Shown: positions 9,346-17,729 of the stretch, in pieces
Layout: every line of letters begins with the position of its first letter
Numbering within the stretch: position 1 is the first letter of the stretch
Assembly: GCA_016125455.1 (NCBI GenBank)
Contig: WGLS01000004.1
Coordinates: 338,111 to 402,110 of the forward strand
Length of the DNA stretch: 64,000 nucleotides
Source: Alphaproteobacteria bacterium
Lineage (GTDB): Bacteria > Pseudomonadota > Alphaproteobacteria > Caulobacterales > Parvularculaceae
Reading direction: 5' to 3'
Made by a program: the position numbers and the translations under genes
The notes under the pieces: model-generated
Told to the model about the DNA's origin: nothing
Databases searched by the model: none
The model's input: the letters and a program-made list of their open reading frames with translations, nothing else

Positions 9346-10493
9346 GGGACGTCGAAGCCGACGGGCGCGGCCAGTTCCGGCGACGACACGGCGATCGCCC
9401 GGAATAGTTCGCCCATCTCGGACGCGGCCGCGATTCTGAAGGCGCCGGCGTGGATTTCGTCGATTTCCGGCTGGCTCTTGCCGGCGCAAAGGCGCTCAAC
9501 GCGGAGCGCGAGTCCAAGGCGATCGAGCAGGGCGCTCTGGGACACCGGACCGTAGGCGGCGGCGCCAGCGTCGAAGGCGCGCCGGACGAGCCGGCGGAAG
9601 TTGACATGGGCCGTTATGTCCGCGTGTCCGGGCGCGTCGAGGGGACGCCATCGCCCATGCCCCCTGATGGCCTGCAGCGTGTCGCCCAGACCTTCGCCGA
9701 CATGGCCATAGTCGATAATCAGCGCACGGCCCTTGTTGCGGGCGAGGCGCGCCGAGATATCTTCGATCAGCGCGTCGCCCGCTTCGCTGATTTCGTATAC
9801 CTCGCCCGGCGCGGCGGCGGCCGGCGCATCATCCAGATCAAGCGGCGGGGCAAAAGCTGTGGTGAAGATCAACTGCTCGCTGTCGTCGGCTACGTTGACC
9901 ATCCGTTCGCGCCAGCCGCGTTCGGTCATGACGAATTGGCGGATCGGCAGGCAATCGAACAGTTCGTTCGCGACGATCAGGATCGGTCCATCGGCCGTCT
10001 CGTTGAAACTGTCTTTCCACTCGATGGATGCCGGCGCGCCCTTAAGGCGTTTTTGCTGCTCATGGCGCAGCCTGCCGGAGGTCTCGACAAGCTGAACCCT
10101 GGCCGCTTTGAGAAACTTCGGCCGCACCGCGGCGGCGCGCAGGATATCCTGCATCATCACGCCGCGGCCGGGCCCCAGCTCGACAAGCGTGAAATAATCC
10201 GGCTCGCCGATCTCCATCCATGACTGGACCAGCCAAAGGCCGATGAGCTCGCCGAATATCTGGCTGACCTCGGGCGCTGTCGTGAAGTCGCCCCGCGCGC
10301 CGATAGGCGACTGCGACGTGTAATAGCCGTCGTTTGGGTGGAACAGCGCGTCGGACATGTAGTCTGCGACAGTGATTGGTCCATATGCGCGGATCAGCGC
10401 GACAAGTCGATCGGCCAGCGGGGACGCAATCGGTCTTGCGGCCTGCCCGCCGGCGTCGTCCGGCGGCCTGGTGTCAGCTGGCGGTTTCGGCAT
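9342..10493 (-). CDS. MidA/NDUFAF7-family SAM-dependent methyltransferase
   Basis: A 383-residue class I methyltransferase. The family block YMSDALFHPNDGYYTSQSPIGARGDFTTAPEVSQIFGE is followed by the SAM-binding ELGPGRGVMMQDIL and by VANELFDCLPIRQFV. The mitochondrial relative NDUFAF7 methylates an arginine on the NDUFS2 subunit of complex I during assembly. The bacterial role is presumed similar but unproven. In alphaproteobacteria the gene commonly sits between lgt and pgeF, as here, with a seven-base gap to lgt and an ATGA overlap with pgeF. Confidence 0.9.
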   Translation of the reverse strand: MPKPPADTRPPDDAGGQAARPIASPLADRLVALIRAYGPITVADYMSDALFHPNDGYYTSQSPIGARGDFTTAPEVSQIFGELIGLWLVQSWMEIGEPDYFTLVELGPGRGVMMQDILRAAAVRPKFLKAARVQLVETSGRLRHEQQKRLKGAPASIEWKDSFNETADGPILIVANELFDCLPIRQFVMTERGWRERMVNVADDSEQLIFTTAFAPPLDLDDAPAAAAPGEVYEISEAGDALIEDISARLARNKGRALIIDYGHVGEGLGDTLQAIRGHGRWRPLDAPGHADITAHVNFRRLVRRAFDAGAAAYGPVSQSALLDRLGLALRVERLCAGKSQPEIDEIHAGAFRIAAASEMGELFRAIAVSSPELAAPVGFDVP

Positions 10494-10500
10494 TACGCCC

Positions 10501-11391
10501 TCAAGCCGCGGCTGAGCGACGGCGCGCGCGCCGTATCAGCCAGACGCCAAACGCGATCATCGGCGTAGAGAGCAACATGCCCATCGTCAGTCCGAGCGGG
10601 AATTCAGGCATGTGAGCGTCTGGCTCGCGGAAGTTTTCGACCAGGATCCGGGAGAATGCATAGCCGATCAGGAAAACGCCAATCGTGGCGCCCGGCGTCT
10701 GGAATGTCTTGAAGCGATGGGTGGCAAGCCGAACTACGGCAAAAAGGATCAGGCCTTCGAGCGCTGCTTCGTAAAGCTGGCTCGGATGACGCGGCGTCTG
10801 CAAAGGGTCCGTCGGGAACACCATGGCCCATGGTCCGTTCCAGGGACGTCCATAAAGCTCGGCATTGATGAAATTCGCGATTCGGACAAGGCCGATTCCG
10901 ATTGGCGCGGCGGCTGCAAACAGGTCGCCGACCCGCAGTGGGTCGATCTTGTTCCGTCGGCAGAATAAAAGGCCGGCGATAGTGACCCCAATCAGGCCGC
11001 CGTGGAATGACATTCCGCCCCGCCACAGCATCAGCGCAGGCGGCACCGGCACCCATCCGATGATTGATTTCACGACTCCGGGCTCCATCCCGGCGCCGAG
11101 GGTTCGCCAGGGTTCGACGAGGAGGTTCGGCTCGTAAAAGAGGACGTAGCCGATGCGGCCGCCCGCCATGACGCCAAGCGCCACCCAGAAAACGATATCG
11201 TCGAGTTGGTCTCGGCTAAGCGGCGGCGTCGACTGCGCGACCCAGAGCCTGACGTTGCCCAGAAGCCTGGTCAGGTACCACCAGCCGAGGCCGAGGCCGG
11301 CAATATAGCCCAGGGCATACCAGCGGATTGGCAGGCCAAGGACCGGAATTGTCACCGCGACTGGGTCGATATCTGGAAAAGGGAGAGACAT
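10501..11391 (-). CDS. lgt: prolipoprotein diacylglyceryl transferase
   Basis: This integral inner-membrane enzyme transfers diacylglycerol from phosphatidylglycerol to the lipobox cysteine of prolipoproteins. It has the family motifs in order: PIRWYALGYIAGLGLGWWY, GVMAGGRIGYVLFY, the FHGGLIGV segment, the signature ANFINAELYGRPWNGPWAM and HPSQLYEAALEG. About seven hydrophobic segments are visible. I chose the start at MSLPFPDID (11391), because the upstream MLSTP extension is short and unconserved in appearance. It is first in the run lgt-midA-pgeF-prs and divergent from ubiK. Confidence 0.96.
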   Translation of the reverse strand: MSLPFPDIDPVAVTIPVLGLPIRWYALGYIAGLGLGWWYLTRLLGNVRLWVAQSTPPLSRDQLDDIVFWVALGVMAGGRIGYVLFYEPNLLVEPWRTLGAGMEPGVVKSIIGWVPVPPALMLWRGGMSFHGGLIGVTIAGLLFCRRNKIDPLRVGDLFAAAAPIGIGLVRIANFINAELYGRPWNGPWAMVFPTDPLQTPRHPSQLYEAALEGLILFAVVRLATHRFKTFQTPGATIGVFLIGYAFSRILVENFREPDAHMPEFPLGLTMGMLLSTPMIAFGVWLIRRARRRSAAA

Positions 11392-11587
11392 GGGCGTTGA
11401 CAGCAACCTGCGGCGAACCGGGAACCAGCCCTAGTTAGCGCGGTTCGTTCTCAATGTCGCCCACTCCACTGACCGAGCGCTTTGACGGCTCGATGGCGCG
11501 GGCGCGTCCTTCCGCCGCGGCCTTGCCAAGCCCTGGAAGACAGTTCACGACGGCATTGTGTTCCAGCGACAAAAGGGGGCGGCGACC

Positions 11588-11839
11588 ATGCAAACCCAGA
11601 ACCCGTTTCTCGATCATATCGCCAAGGCGATGACCGATGCGGCCGGCGCCGCGGACGGGGTCAGGCGTGAAGCCGAAACGGTTATGCGCAGCCAGCTCCA
11701 GCGGCTTCTCGCGGACATGGAGCTCGTGACCCGCGAGGAGTTCGAGATCGTGCGGGACCTCGCCGTGGCGGCGCGCCAGGAAGTGGACGAACTCAAGACC
11801 CGGATTGCCGATCTCGAAGCGCGGCAGAACGTTCGCTAG
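11588..11839 (+). CDS. ubiK: UbiK-type accessory factor (BMFP family)
   Basis: An 83-residue protein built of an amphipathic helix (MQTQNPFLDHIAKAMTDAAGA) and a C-terminal coiled coil (EFEIVRDLAVAARQEVDELKTRIADLEAR), the typical BMFP architecture. In E. coli UbiK assists the soluble ubiquinone-biosynthesis complex, binding UbiJ and lipids. A purine-rich AAAAGGGGG stretch lies just upstream of the ATG. It is divergent from lgt across about 196 bases, which must hold both promoters. Confidence 0.85.
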   Translation: MQTQNPFLDHIAKAMTDAAGAADGVRREAETVMRSQLQRLLADMELVTREEFEIVRDLAVAARQEVDELKTRIADLEARQNVR

Positions 11840-11979
11840 GGCGCCTGATGCGTCAGCGACTCATCGCGCCCCGTGCGACGTTAGGAGCCATCATGGGAAA
11901 AATCGCCGAAGCGAATCATTGATTGTGCAATGCGACTCGCGGCGCCCTCGCGAATATAAGCAAGCGGAAGGGCGCGCGC

Positions 11980-12483
11980 ATGACAATCCAGCTGGTGGAA
12001 CGATCGCCGACGACGAGTGATCCTCTTGATTCTCTTGAGGCGATTGCCGGGCTTCTCGAGCTGGAATCAGAGCGCGTCGACGACGTTGAACTGCATGTCG
12101 CCGTCCCCGGGTCATGGCGTGACACCGGCGTCTGGTTCACCTGGCGGTGCGAACTTTCCACCCTGCAACTTGGCGCGCCGCTTGAGATCAAGGCCCCAGT
12201 GACACGCCGCGACGAAGCCGCGCGCCTCGTCGCGCTGATCAACGAACGCCTGTGGATTGGCCATTTCGATTTGTGGTCGGAAGATAACTCTTTCGTCTAC
12301 CGGAATGCCGCGGTTCTGCCTGATGACGGCGCGCTCGACGCCGGACAGGCGCGGGCTCTGATCCAGGGCGCGGCGGAAGCGGTGGATCGGTTTTTCCCTG
12401 CGTTCAATTACTTCGTATGGGGCGGCAAGAGCGCCGAGGAATCGCTCGAGTCATCACTCTTCGATACGGTCGGCAACGCCTGA
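11980..12483 (+). CDS. YbjN-domain protein
   Basis: A soluble protein of 167 residues. It resembles the YbjN family of type III secretion chaperone-like fold in its pattern VELHVAVPGSWRDTGVWFTWRCELSTLQLGAPLEIKAP, then LINERLWIGHFDLWSEDNSFVYRNAAVL. The alphaproteobacterial members are of unknown function; in enterobacteria YbjN has been linked to stress tolerance and motility. The ATG at 11980 gives the conserved length. Its last 30 bases overlap the 3' end of the convergent DUF1295 gene. Confidence 0.8.
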   Translation: MTIQLVERSPTTSDPLDSLEAIAGLLELESERVDDVELHVAVPGSWRDTGVWFTWRCELSTLQLGAPLEIKAPVTRRDEAARLVALINERLWIGHFDLWSEDNSFVYRNAAVLPDDGALDAGQARALIQGAAEAVDRFFPAFNYFVWGGKSAEESLESSLFDTVGNA

Positions 12484-13290
12484 ACCCTCTGCGTCATTCG
12501 CGATCCTGGGCGGCAAGGGGAAGAACCCGCTCGTGCGGCGTCTATACTCTTCGTACGCCGGATACTTCTTGGTCATCGCGCGTTCCAGCAGCGCCTTTCC
12601 TGACACGTTCACCAGGAAATGCGCCATCACGAAGGGGCTCGCCGCGCCGATCCAGCCCGCTGGTCCTTCGAGGGCGATCAGGCCGAGGCCAAACCAGACG
12701 CATGCATCGCCAAAATAGTTTGGATGCCGCGTCCATGACCACAGCCCAGAGGTCATCAGCTTTCCCTTGTTTCCAGGGTCCCGCTTGAATGCGCGCAATT
12801 GTGCGTCGCCGACCGCCTCAAACGCGAGGCCAAGCAAGAAAACCGCGATGCCGATGAACGCTACGAGACCTAGCGGCCGATCCGGGCCGAACTGGCCGAC
12901 CTGAACAGGCAGGGAAACAAACCAGGCGATTGTCGCCTGCAACAGGAAGACGCGGCTCAACGACCACCTGGCGAAGTCGCCCCTCGCTTCGCGTGAACGC
13001 CGCATGGCGACATATCGGTAATCCTCCCCGTGACCGATGTTGCGGCGCGCGAGGTAGCTGGAAAGACGCAACGCCCAGAGCCCCGCAAGCCCGGTCAGGA
13101 CAATGTCTCTCGGGTGCGCCCCGTCGACGGCTGCAAGCGTCACAAACGCAGGGGCGGCGCAGAAAATCGCCCAGAAGATGTCAACGATGCTCGCATTTCG
13201 GAGGCGCACGCTGACTGCCCACAAGGCGATCGCCGCCGCCCAGAGACAGGCGAAGTTCAGAATGAGGATCTGGACGATGTGCATCGGCAT
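12454..13290 (-). CDS. DUF1295 membrane protein (steroid 5-alpha-reductase-like fold)
   Basis: A polytopic membrane protein of 278 residues. The C-terminal signature LMTSGLWSWTRHPNYFGDACVWFGLGL and the end KYPAYEEYRRRTSGFFPLPP are characteristic of DUF1295, which is related to 3-oxo-5-alpha-steroid 4-dehydrogenases and isoprenylcysteine methyltransferases. About seven hydrophobic helices can be counted. Family members are presumed NAD(P)H-dependent lipid or sterol reductases, and the substrate is unknown. It converges on the YbjN-like gene and is divergent from the TonB receptor with only about 30-40 bases between the starts. Confidence 0.85.
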   Translation of the reverse strand: MPMHIVQILILNFACLWAAAIALWAVSVRLRNASIVDIFWAIFCAAPAFVTLAAVDGAHPRDIVLTGLAGLWALRLSSYLARRNIGHGEDYRYVAMRRSREARGDFARWSLSRVFLLQATIAWFVSLPVQVGQFGPDRPLGLVAFIGIAVFLLGLAFEAVGDAQLRAFKRDPGNKGKLMTSGLWSWTRHPNYFGDACVWFGLGLIALEGPAGWIGAASPFVMAHFLVNVSGKALLERAMTKKYPAYEEYRRRTSGFFPLPPRIANDAEGSGVADRIEE

Positions 13291-13331
13291 GCCGCTCCGG
13301 ATGAATAGCGCCAGTCGCTTAATTGACCGTC

Positions 13332-15509
13332 ATGACCGCCAAAGGCTACCCCGTTCGCACTCCGGTTCGTCGGAGAGCGTTTCTGTCGAGGGCTTTAGTG
13401 CACCGCAATTCGTGGCCTGGCGATTTTCGTCTTCCCGAGGTGAGCTTCGGCGACCGGTCTTTGGCATGCGCCGCCCTCTGGGGCATTTCGGCTTTGATAT
13501 CGAGCGCCGCATCGGCCGCCGAGCCTGGCAAGCTTTCGGACGCGCTCATTGTTGTCGCTGAACGGCGCGCGACGTCCTTGATCGAAGCACCCCTCAGCGT
13601 CACGCGCATTGATGAAGCCGAGCTGCAACTGCTCGGGGCGGACCATGCGAGCGAGATCGTCAATCGCGCCCCTGGCGTACTCGTCCACAGAGGCTCGGGC
13701 CAGGAAAGCCTGACGTCAATAAGATCGCCGGTGCTGACCGGCGGCGCCGGGGCTGGATCGTTCCTCTATCTCCAGGACGGCGTGCCCCTGCGCGCGGCGG
13801 GCTTCGCGAACGTAAACGGGCTGCTTGAGGCGCATACCGAGATTGCGACCGCCGTCGAGGTCATTCGCGGCCCGTCCGGGGCGGTTTACGGCGCCAACGC
13901 GATCCACGGCGTGATCGATGTGCGGACGGGCGGCGAGGGACCGCGAGCCAGCGCGGTGACCCTCAGCGGCGATACGATCGGCAGGCTGAAGGCTGTCGGG
14001 GTTGTGGATCTGTCGGACGTAAGCGAGGGCGCATTCGTTGGTTTATGGCTCCTCGACGATCCCGGATTTCGCGCGGACAGCGGCGTTGACGAACAAAAGC
14101 TTACGGTACGGCATGTGGCGCGAGGCGATCGCTGGAATGCGACGACAACCTTTTCCGGCGTCAATGTGAACCAGGAAACCGCCGGGTTTATCGAAGGGGC
14201 GGACGCCTATCGCGACGCAGACCTGCGGCGAACCAACCCCAATCCGGAAGCGTTCAGGGACGTGCAATCGGCGCGACTGTCGACGCGGCTCGACATAGAA
14301 CTTGATGATGACGCCACCCTGTCGATCACGCCGTTTGTTCGCTGGACGGACATGGACTTCCTGCTTCACTTCCTGCCGTCAAAAGCGCTTGAGGAAAACG
14401 AGCACTGGAGCCTTGGCGTCCAGACCGCGGTCTACGTTGATCGTGGCGACTGGTCGGTCATTGCGGGCGTCGACGTCGACCGTTCAGATGGGTCGCTTAC
14501 GGAATTTCAGTCTATCCCGACGGTTTTCTCCTTTACGCAAGGGCTGCACTACGACTACGGCGTCGTCGCTCTTGAAGTTGCGCCGTTCGGTCAACTTGAA
14601 TGGCGGCCTTCGCCGCAACTTACGCTTCGCGCCGCGGCGAGAGTCGACCGAACCGGCTATCGCTACGACAATCGAACCGATGTCGGCGTGGTTGGCCGCT
14701 TCCTGAGGCCGGCCGACCGGCGCGACGTCTATACGACCGTCAGCCCCAAGTTCAGCGCCGCCTACGCCCTTTCGGACGGCCTCAATCTGTACGCATCATA
14801 TGCGCGCGGCGCGCGCCCGCCGCAGACGACCGACCTTTATCGGCTTCAGGTCAACCAGACCTCGGACCCGCCGCTCGCCGAGACGATCGACGCTGGCGAA
14901 GTCGGCGCCCGCGGGGCCTTGTCGGCGGACATTGATTTCGAAGTGGCGGCCTATCTGATGGATAAGCGGAACGTTTTTTTCCGCGATGCCGATGGCTTCA
15001 ATGTGTCTGACGGGCGAACGCGTCATGCGGGCGTTGAAGCGCGAGTGATCGCCCGGCCATTCGACGGGATCCGGATCGACGCCAATGTCGCCTACGGACG
15101 TCACACCTACCGGTTTGACCGGGCAATCGGCGGCGGCGGCGGCCCTCTTGCGCCATCCGAGGCGATCGCTTTCGGCGACGACATCGATACTGCTCCGCGG
15201 ATCTTGGCTGGCGCGCGAGGCGTCTGGTCGCCGGATTTTGCGCCAGTGGTGGTGGAGGCCTCCTGGAATCGCGTCGGCGGCTATTTCACCGACGCCGGCG
15301 AGACGCGCCGGTATCCGGGCCACGATGTCGTCGACCTAAGGGCGGACTACAGGATTGCCGGAGGCCTCAGCGCCTTTGTAGCGATCCGCAATCTCGGCAA
15401 CGTCTTTTACGCCGAACGCGCCGACTTCGCTTTCGGCGCAGATCGCTATTTCCCCGGTGAAGGACGCGTCGCAACGTTCGGCATTCGTGTTGCGGCTCCG
15501 CCAATCTGA
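13332..15509 (+). CDS. TonB-dependent outer-membrane receptor
   Basis: The plug domain is clear: VVAERRATSLIEAPLSVTRIDEAEL, IVNRAPGVLVHRGSGQESLTSIRSPVLTGGAGAGSFLYLQDGVPL and TAVEVIRGPSGAVYGANAIHGVIDVRT. A long 22-strand-type barrel follows with late motifs YASYARGARPPQTTDLYRLQ and LRADYRIAGGLSAFVAIRNLGNVFY. It would import a siderophore, vitamin or oligomer with TonB energy. The ligand is not readable. The signal peptide (LACAALWGISALISSAASAAEP) lies unusually far from the ATG at 13332, and a GTG at 13440 would place it right at the N-terminus, so the start is uncertain. No TonB-box regulator is adjacent. Confidence 0.92.
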   Translation: MTAKGYPVRTPVRRRAFLSRALVHRNSWPGDFRLPEVSFGDRSLACAALWGISALISSAASAAEPGKLSDALIVVAERRATSLIEAPLSVTRIDEAELQLLGADHASEIVNRAPGVLVHRGSGQESLTSIRSPVLTGGAGAGSFLYLQDGVPLRAAGFANVNGLLEAHTEIATAVEVIRGPSGAVYGANAIHGVIDVRTGGEGPRASAVTLSGDTIGRLKAVGVVDLSDVSEGAFVGLWLLDDPGFRADSGVDEQKLTVRHVARGDRWNATTTFSGVNVNQETAGFIEGADAYRDADLRRTNPNPEAFRDVQSARLSTRLDIELDDDATLSITPFVRWTDMDFLLHFLPSKALEENEHWSLGVQTAVYVDRGDWSVIAGVDVDRSDGSLTEFQSIPTVFSFTQGLHYDYGVVALEVAPFGQLEWRPSPQLTLRAAARVDRTGYRYDNRTDVGVVGRFLRPADRRDVYTTVSPKFSAAYALSDGLNLYASYARGARPPQTTDLYRLQVNQTSDPPLAETIDAGEVGARGALSADIDFEVAAYLMDKRNVFFRDADGFNVSDGRTRHAGVEARVIARPFDGIRIDANVAYGRHTYRFDRAIGGGGGPLAPSEAIAFGDDIDTAPRILAGARGVWSPDFAPVVVEASWNRVGGYFTDAGETRRYPGHDVVDLRADYRIAGGLSAFVAIRNLGNVFYAERADFAFGADRYFPGEGRVATFGIRVAAPPI

Positions 15510-15565
15510 CCCCCCCATATTGAACATTGCCCGTCTTGACGCCGCGACGACACGAGGAGACGCCT

Positions 15566-16219
15566 ATGCCCGGACCGATCATCGACCCGCCCGAACTGGG
15601 CGAGGAAGCCGCTCCATGCCGGCAATCCGACGAAGCGATCGAGTTGCTGTCGCGGCGGCGTTCGACGTCCGTTGAATGGCTGACGTCGCCTGGGCCATCG
15701 TCGCAGGAGCTGTCGGCGATCCTCCGCATCGGCGCGCGCGCGCCTGACCACCGCCGCGTCACTCCATATCGCTTTATCGTTCTTGAAGGCGAAGATAGGG
15801 CAACCGCGGGCGCAGCCGTCGCGCGCGCGTTTGCGGCGGCCAATCCCGATGCGGACCAGGCAAGGACTGATGTTGAGGCCAATCGCTTCATGCGAGCGCC
15901 GGTGGTGGTGGCGCTCGTCTCCCGTGTCGACGCCGCCCACAAGACGCCGGTCTGGGAGCAGCAGCTGACCGCAGGCGCCGTCGGACAGAACCTGCTGGTC
16001 GCCGCCAGCGCCTATGGCTACGCGGCCCAGTGGCTGACCGAATGGTACGCCTTTGACGCAGAGGTGGCGCGCGCGTTTGGGCTTTCCCACAGCGACGCCG
16101 TGACTGAAAGGTTTGCCGGGTTCTTTTACTTCGGGAGCGCGGCCGCGCCGCCCAGGGAACGCGCGCGCCCGGACATGGCGACGATCATTACGCGATTTGC
16201 GGATATCACGACGAATTGA
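15566..16219 (+). CDS. nitroreductase family protein (YdjA-like)
   Basis: A 217-residue FMN-dependent oxidoreductase. The active-site-like block EAIELLSRRRSTS, AILRIGARAPDHRRVTPYRFIVLEG and the late AVGQNLLVAASAYGYAAQWLTEWYAFD match the small YdjA/NfnB branch. GAGGAGACGCCT before the ATG is a good ribosome site. It is 56 bases after the TonB receptor on the same strand, so it could be cotranscribed. The substrate is unknown. Confidence 0.88.
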   Translation: MPGPIIDPPELGEEAAPCRQSDEAIELLSRRRSTSVEWLTSPGPSSQELSAILRIGARAPDHRRVTPYRFIVLEGEDRATAGAAVARAFAAANPDADQARTDVEANRFMRAPVVVALVSRVDAAHKTPVWEQQLTAGAVGQNLLVAASAYGYAAQWLTEWYAFDAEVARAFGLSHSDAVTERFAGFFYFGSAAAPPRERARPDMATIITRFADITTN

Positions 16220-16396
16220 ACCTCAGGGTCATTCGCGCCCGCAGGGGCCGGCCCTATTTTCCACTGCGACAAAGAGGCGTCCATCAGGCGCATCCTTGCG
16301 TAGAATAGGGCGCGCGCAAATCGCGCGCAAAAGATCATTTCCGTCCGGTCCAGGCATTGTCGCCAATGGGGGCCGACGCAACCTGGAGCGAAACGA

Positions 16397-17005
16397 ATGA
16401 GATTCTCACGCGCCATCTTCACCGCCGCCGCACTGTCGCTCGCGGCCGTGCCCGCCTTTGCGCAGGACGAGCCCGATCCGACGATCGCCCCGTCCGGCGA
16501 GTACGTGACTGACAGCGGCCACGCCTACATCACTTTCAGCTACCTGCATCAGGGCTATTCGCGGCCGTTCCTGCGCTGGGGCGAGTGGACCGGCACGCTC
16601 GACTGGAACGCGGATGCGCCGAGCGAATCGTCCGTTGACGTGAACATCGTCGCCGCGTCGATTGATTCCGGCGTCGAGAAGTTCGACGACCACCTCAAGA
16701 GCGCCGATTTCTTCGAAGTCGAAACCTATCCGTCGATCACGTTCAAAAGTTCGCAGATCAAGACGACAGGCCCGACGACGGGGGAGATGACCGGCGTCCT
16801 CAAAATCAAGGATCAGGAAAAGCCTGTGACGCTTGACGTCACGTTCAACCGCGCTGGCGAAACCCAGAACGGCGGCCACAAGATCGGATTCTCGGCCCGC
16901 GGTCAGGTCAAGCGGTCGGACTTTGGCGTGGACAAGTACGTCCCGTTTGTCGGCGATGACGTCGATCTGATCATCGAAGTGGAATTCGAGAAGCCGCAGG
17001 CTTAA
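16397..17005 (+). CDS. YceI-family periplasmic lipid-binding protein
   Basis: The first 22 residues form a Sec signal ending AVPAFAQDE. The mature part shows the lipocalin-like YceI pattern: HAYITFSYLHQGYSRPFLRW, VDVNIVAASIDSGVEKFDDHLKSADFFEVETYPSITFKSS and ITGVLKIKDQEKPVTLDVTFN. Homologues bind polyisoprenoids such as ubiquinone-like tails. It is followed 34 bases later by a cytochrome b561 gene. YceI and b561 genes are often neighbours, which suggests a periplasmic redox or quinone role. Confidence 0.93.
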   Translation: MRFSRAIFTAAALSLAAVPAFAQDEPDPTIAPSGEYVTDSGHAYITFSYLHQGYSRPFLRWGEWTGTLDWNADAPSESSVDVNIVAASIDSGVEKFDDHLKSADFFEVETYPSITFKSSQIKTTGPTTGEMTGVLKIKDQEKPVTLDVTFNRAGETQNGGHKIGFSARGQVKRSDFGVDKYVPFVGDDVDLIIEVEFEKPQA

Positions 17006-17039
17006 AGTCGTCGGCGAAACTTCGTCCGGAGGAATCGTC

Positions 17040-17651
17040 ATGACGACCGCTGACAATAAGGCGAATGCAGCCGCGGAACGGCCAGGTTACGCGGGCGTTG
17101 CAATTGCGCTGCATTGGATCATCGCCGCGATGATCCTCGGCCAGATTGCCGGCGGTTTCTACATGCACAATCTTCCGGACGGGAACCAGAAGTTCGAACT
17201 CTACCAGCTGCACAAGTCGACGGGCATAACGATCCTGCTGTTGTCGCTCGTTCGGCTGGGCTGGCGGCTCACCCATCCCGCGCCGCCCTTGCCGGGCGGC
17301 ATGCCTGACTGGCAAAGGCTTCTTGCGCGAGGGACCCATATCGGCTTCTACGCGTTGATGATCGGCGTGCCGCTGGGCGGATGGGCCATTGTCTCGGCGT
17401 CGCCCTTGGCGCCGAGCGTGCCAACTTATCTGTTCGGGGCGATACCCTGGCCGCACTTGCCATTTTTCGACGGCGTCGAAGATCGCAAGGCGACAGCGGA
17501 GGCGATCGCGGAGATGCACGAACTGGGCGCTTTCTCTATCCTCGGCCTTTTTGCGCTGCATGTGGCCGCTGCGCTGAAGCACCATTTCAAGGACAAGGAC
17601 GGCGTCCTCGCACGGATGCTGCCATTCCTGAAGAGAGCCGGATCTGCCTAG
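17040..17651 (+). CDS. cytochrome b561
   Basis: A four-helix membrane di-haem b cytochrome of 203 residues. Haem-ligand candidates sit in ALHWIIAAM, YQLHKSTGI, THIGFYALM and ALHVAAALKHHF, one per predicted helix. Bacterial b561 proteins move electrons from quinol, or to superoxide. It follows yceI at 34 bases, with GGAGGA near the start, and ends before a strong hairpin terminator. Confidence 0.93.
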   Translation: MTTADNKANAAAERPGYAGVAIALHWIIAAMILGQIAGGFYMHNLPDGNQKFELYQLHKSTGITILLLSLVRLGWRLTHPAPPLPGGMPDWQRLLARGTHIGFYALMIGVPLGGWAIVSASPLAPSVPTYLFGAIPWPHLPFFDGVEDRKATAEAIAEMHELGAFSILGLFALHVAAALKHHFKDKDGVLARMLPFLKRAGSA

Positions 17652-17674
17652 CGATGGTGACGGTCAGACATGAC

Positions 17675-17710
17675 GAAACGGCGGCCCCAGAGGCCGCCGT
17701 TTCGCTTTCA
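17675..17710 (+). terminator. intrinsic terminator after cytochrome b561
   Basis: A 12-bp perfect stem (GAAACGGCGGCC with GGCCGCCGTTTC) with a five-base loop spans 17675-17703 and is followed by a pyrimidine stretch. It lies 24 bases after the b561 stop and before the convergent tadG-like gene, so it may stop transcription from both sides. Confidence 0.75.
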
Positions 17711-17729
17711 GTCGCGCAAGCAGTCTTCT

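Noticed and set aside
16220..16396. Possible terminator near GGGGCCGGCCC before yceI
   Set aside because: The repeat has no loop of workable size and the arms do not match well.
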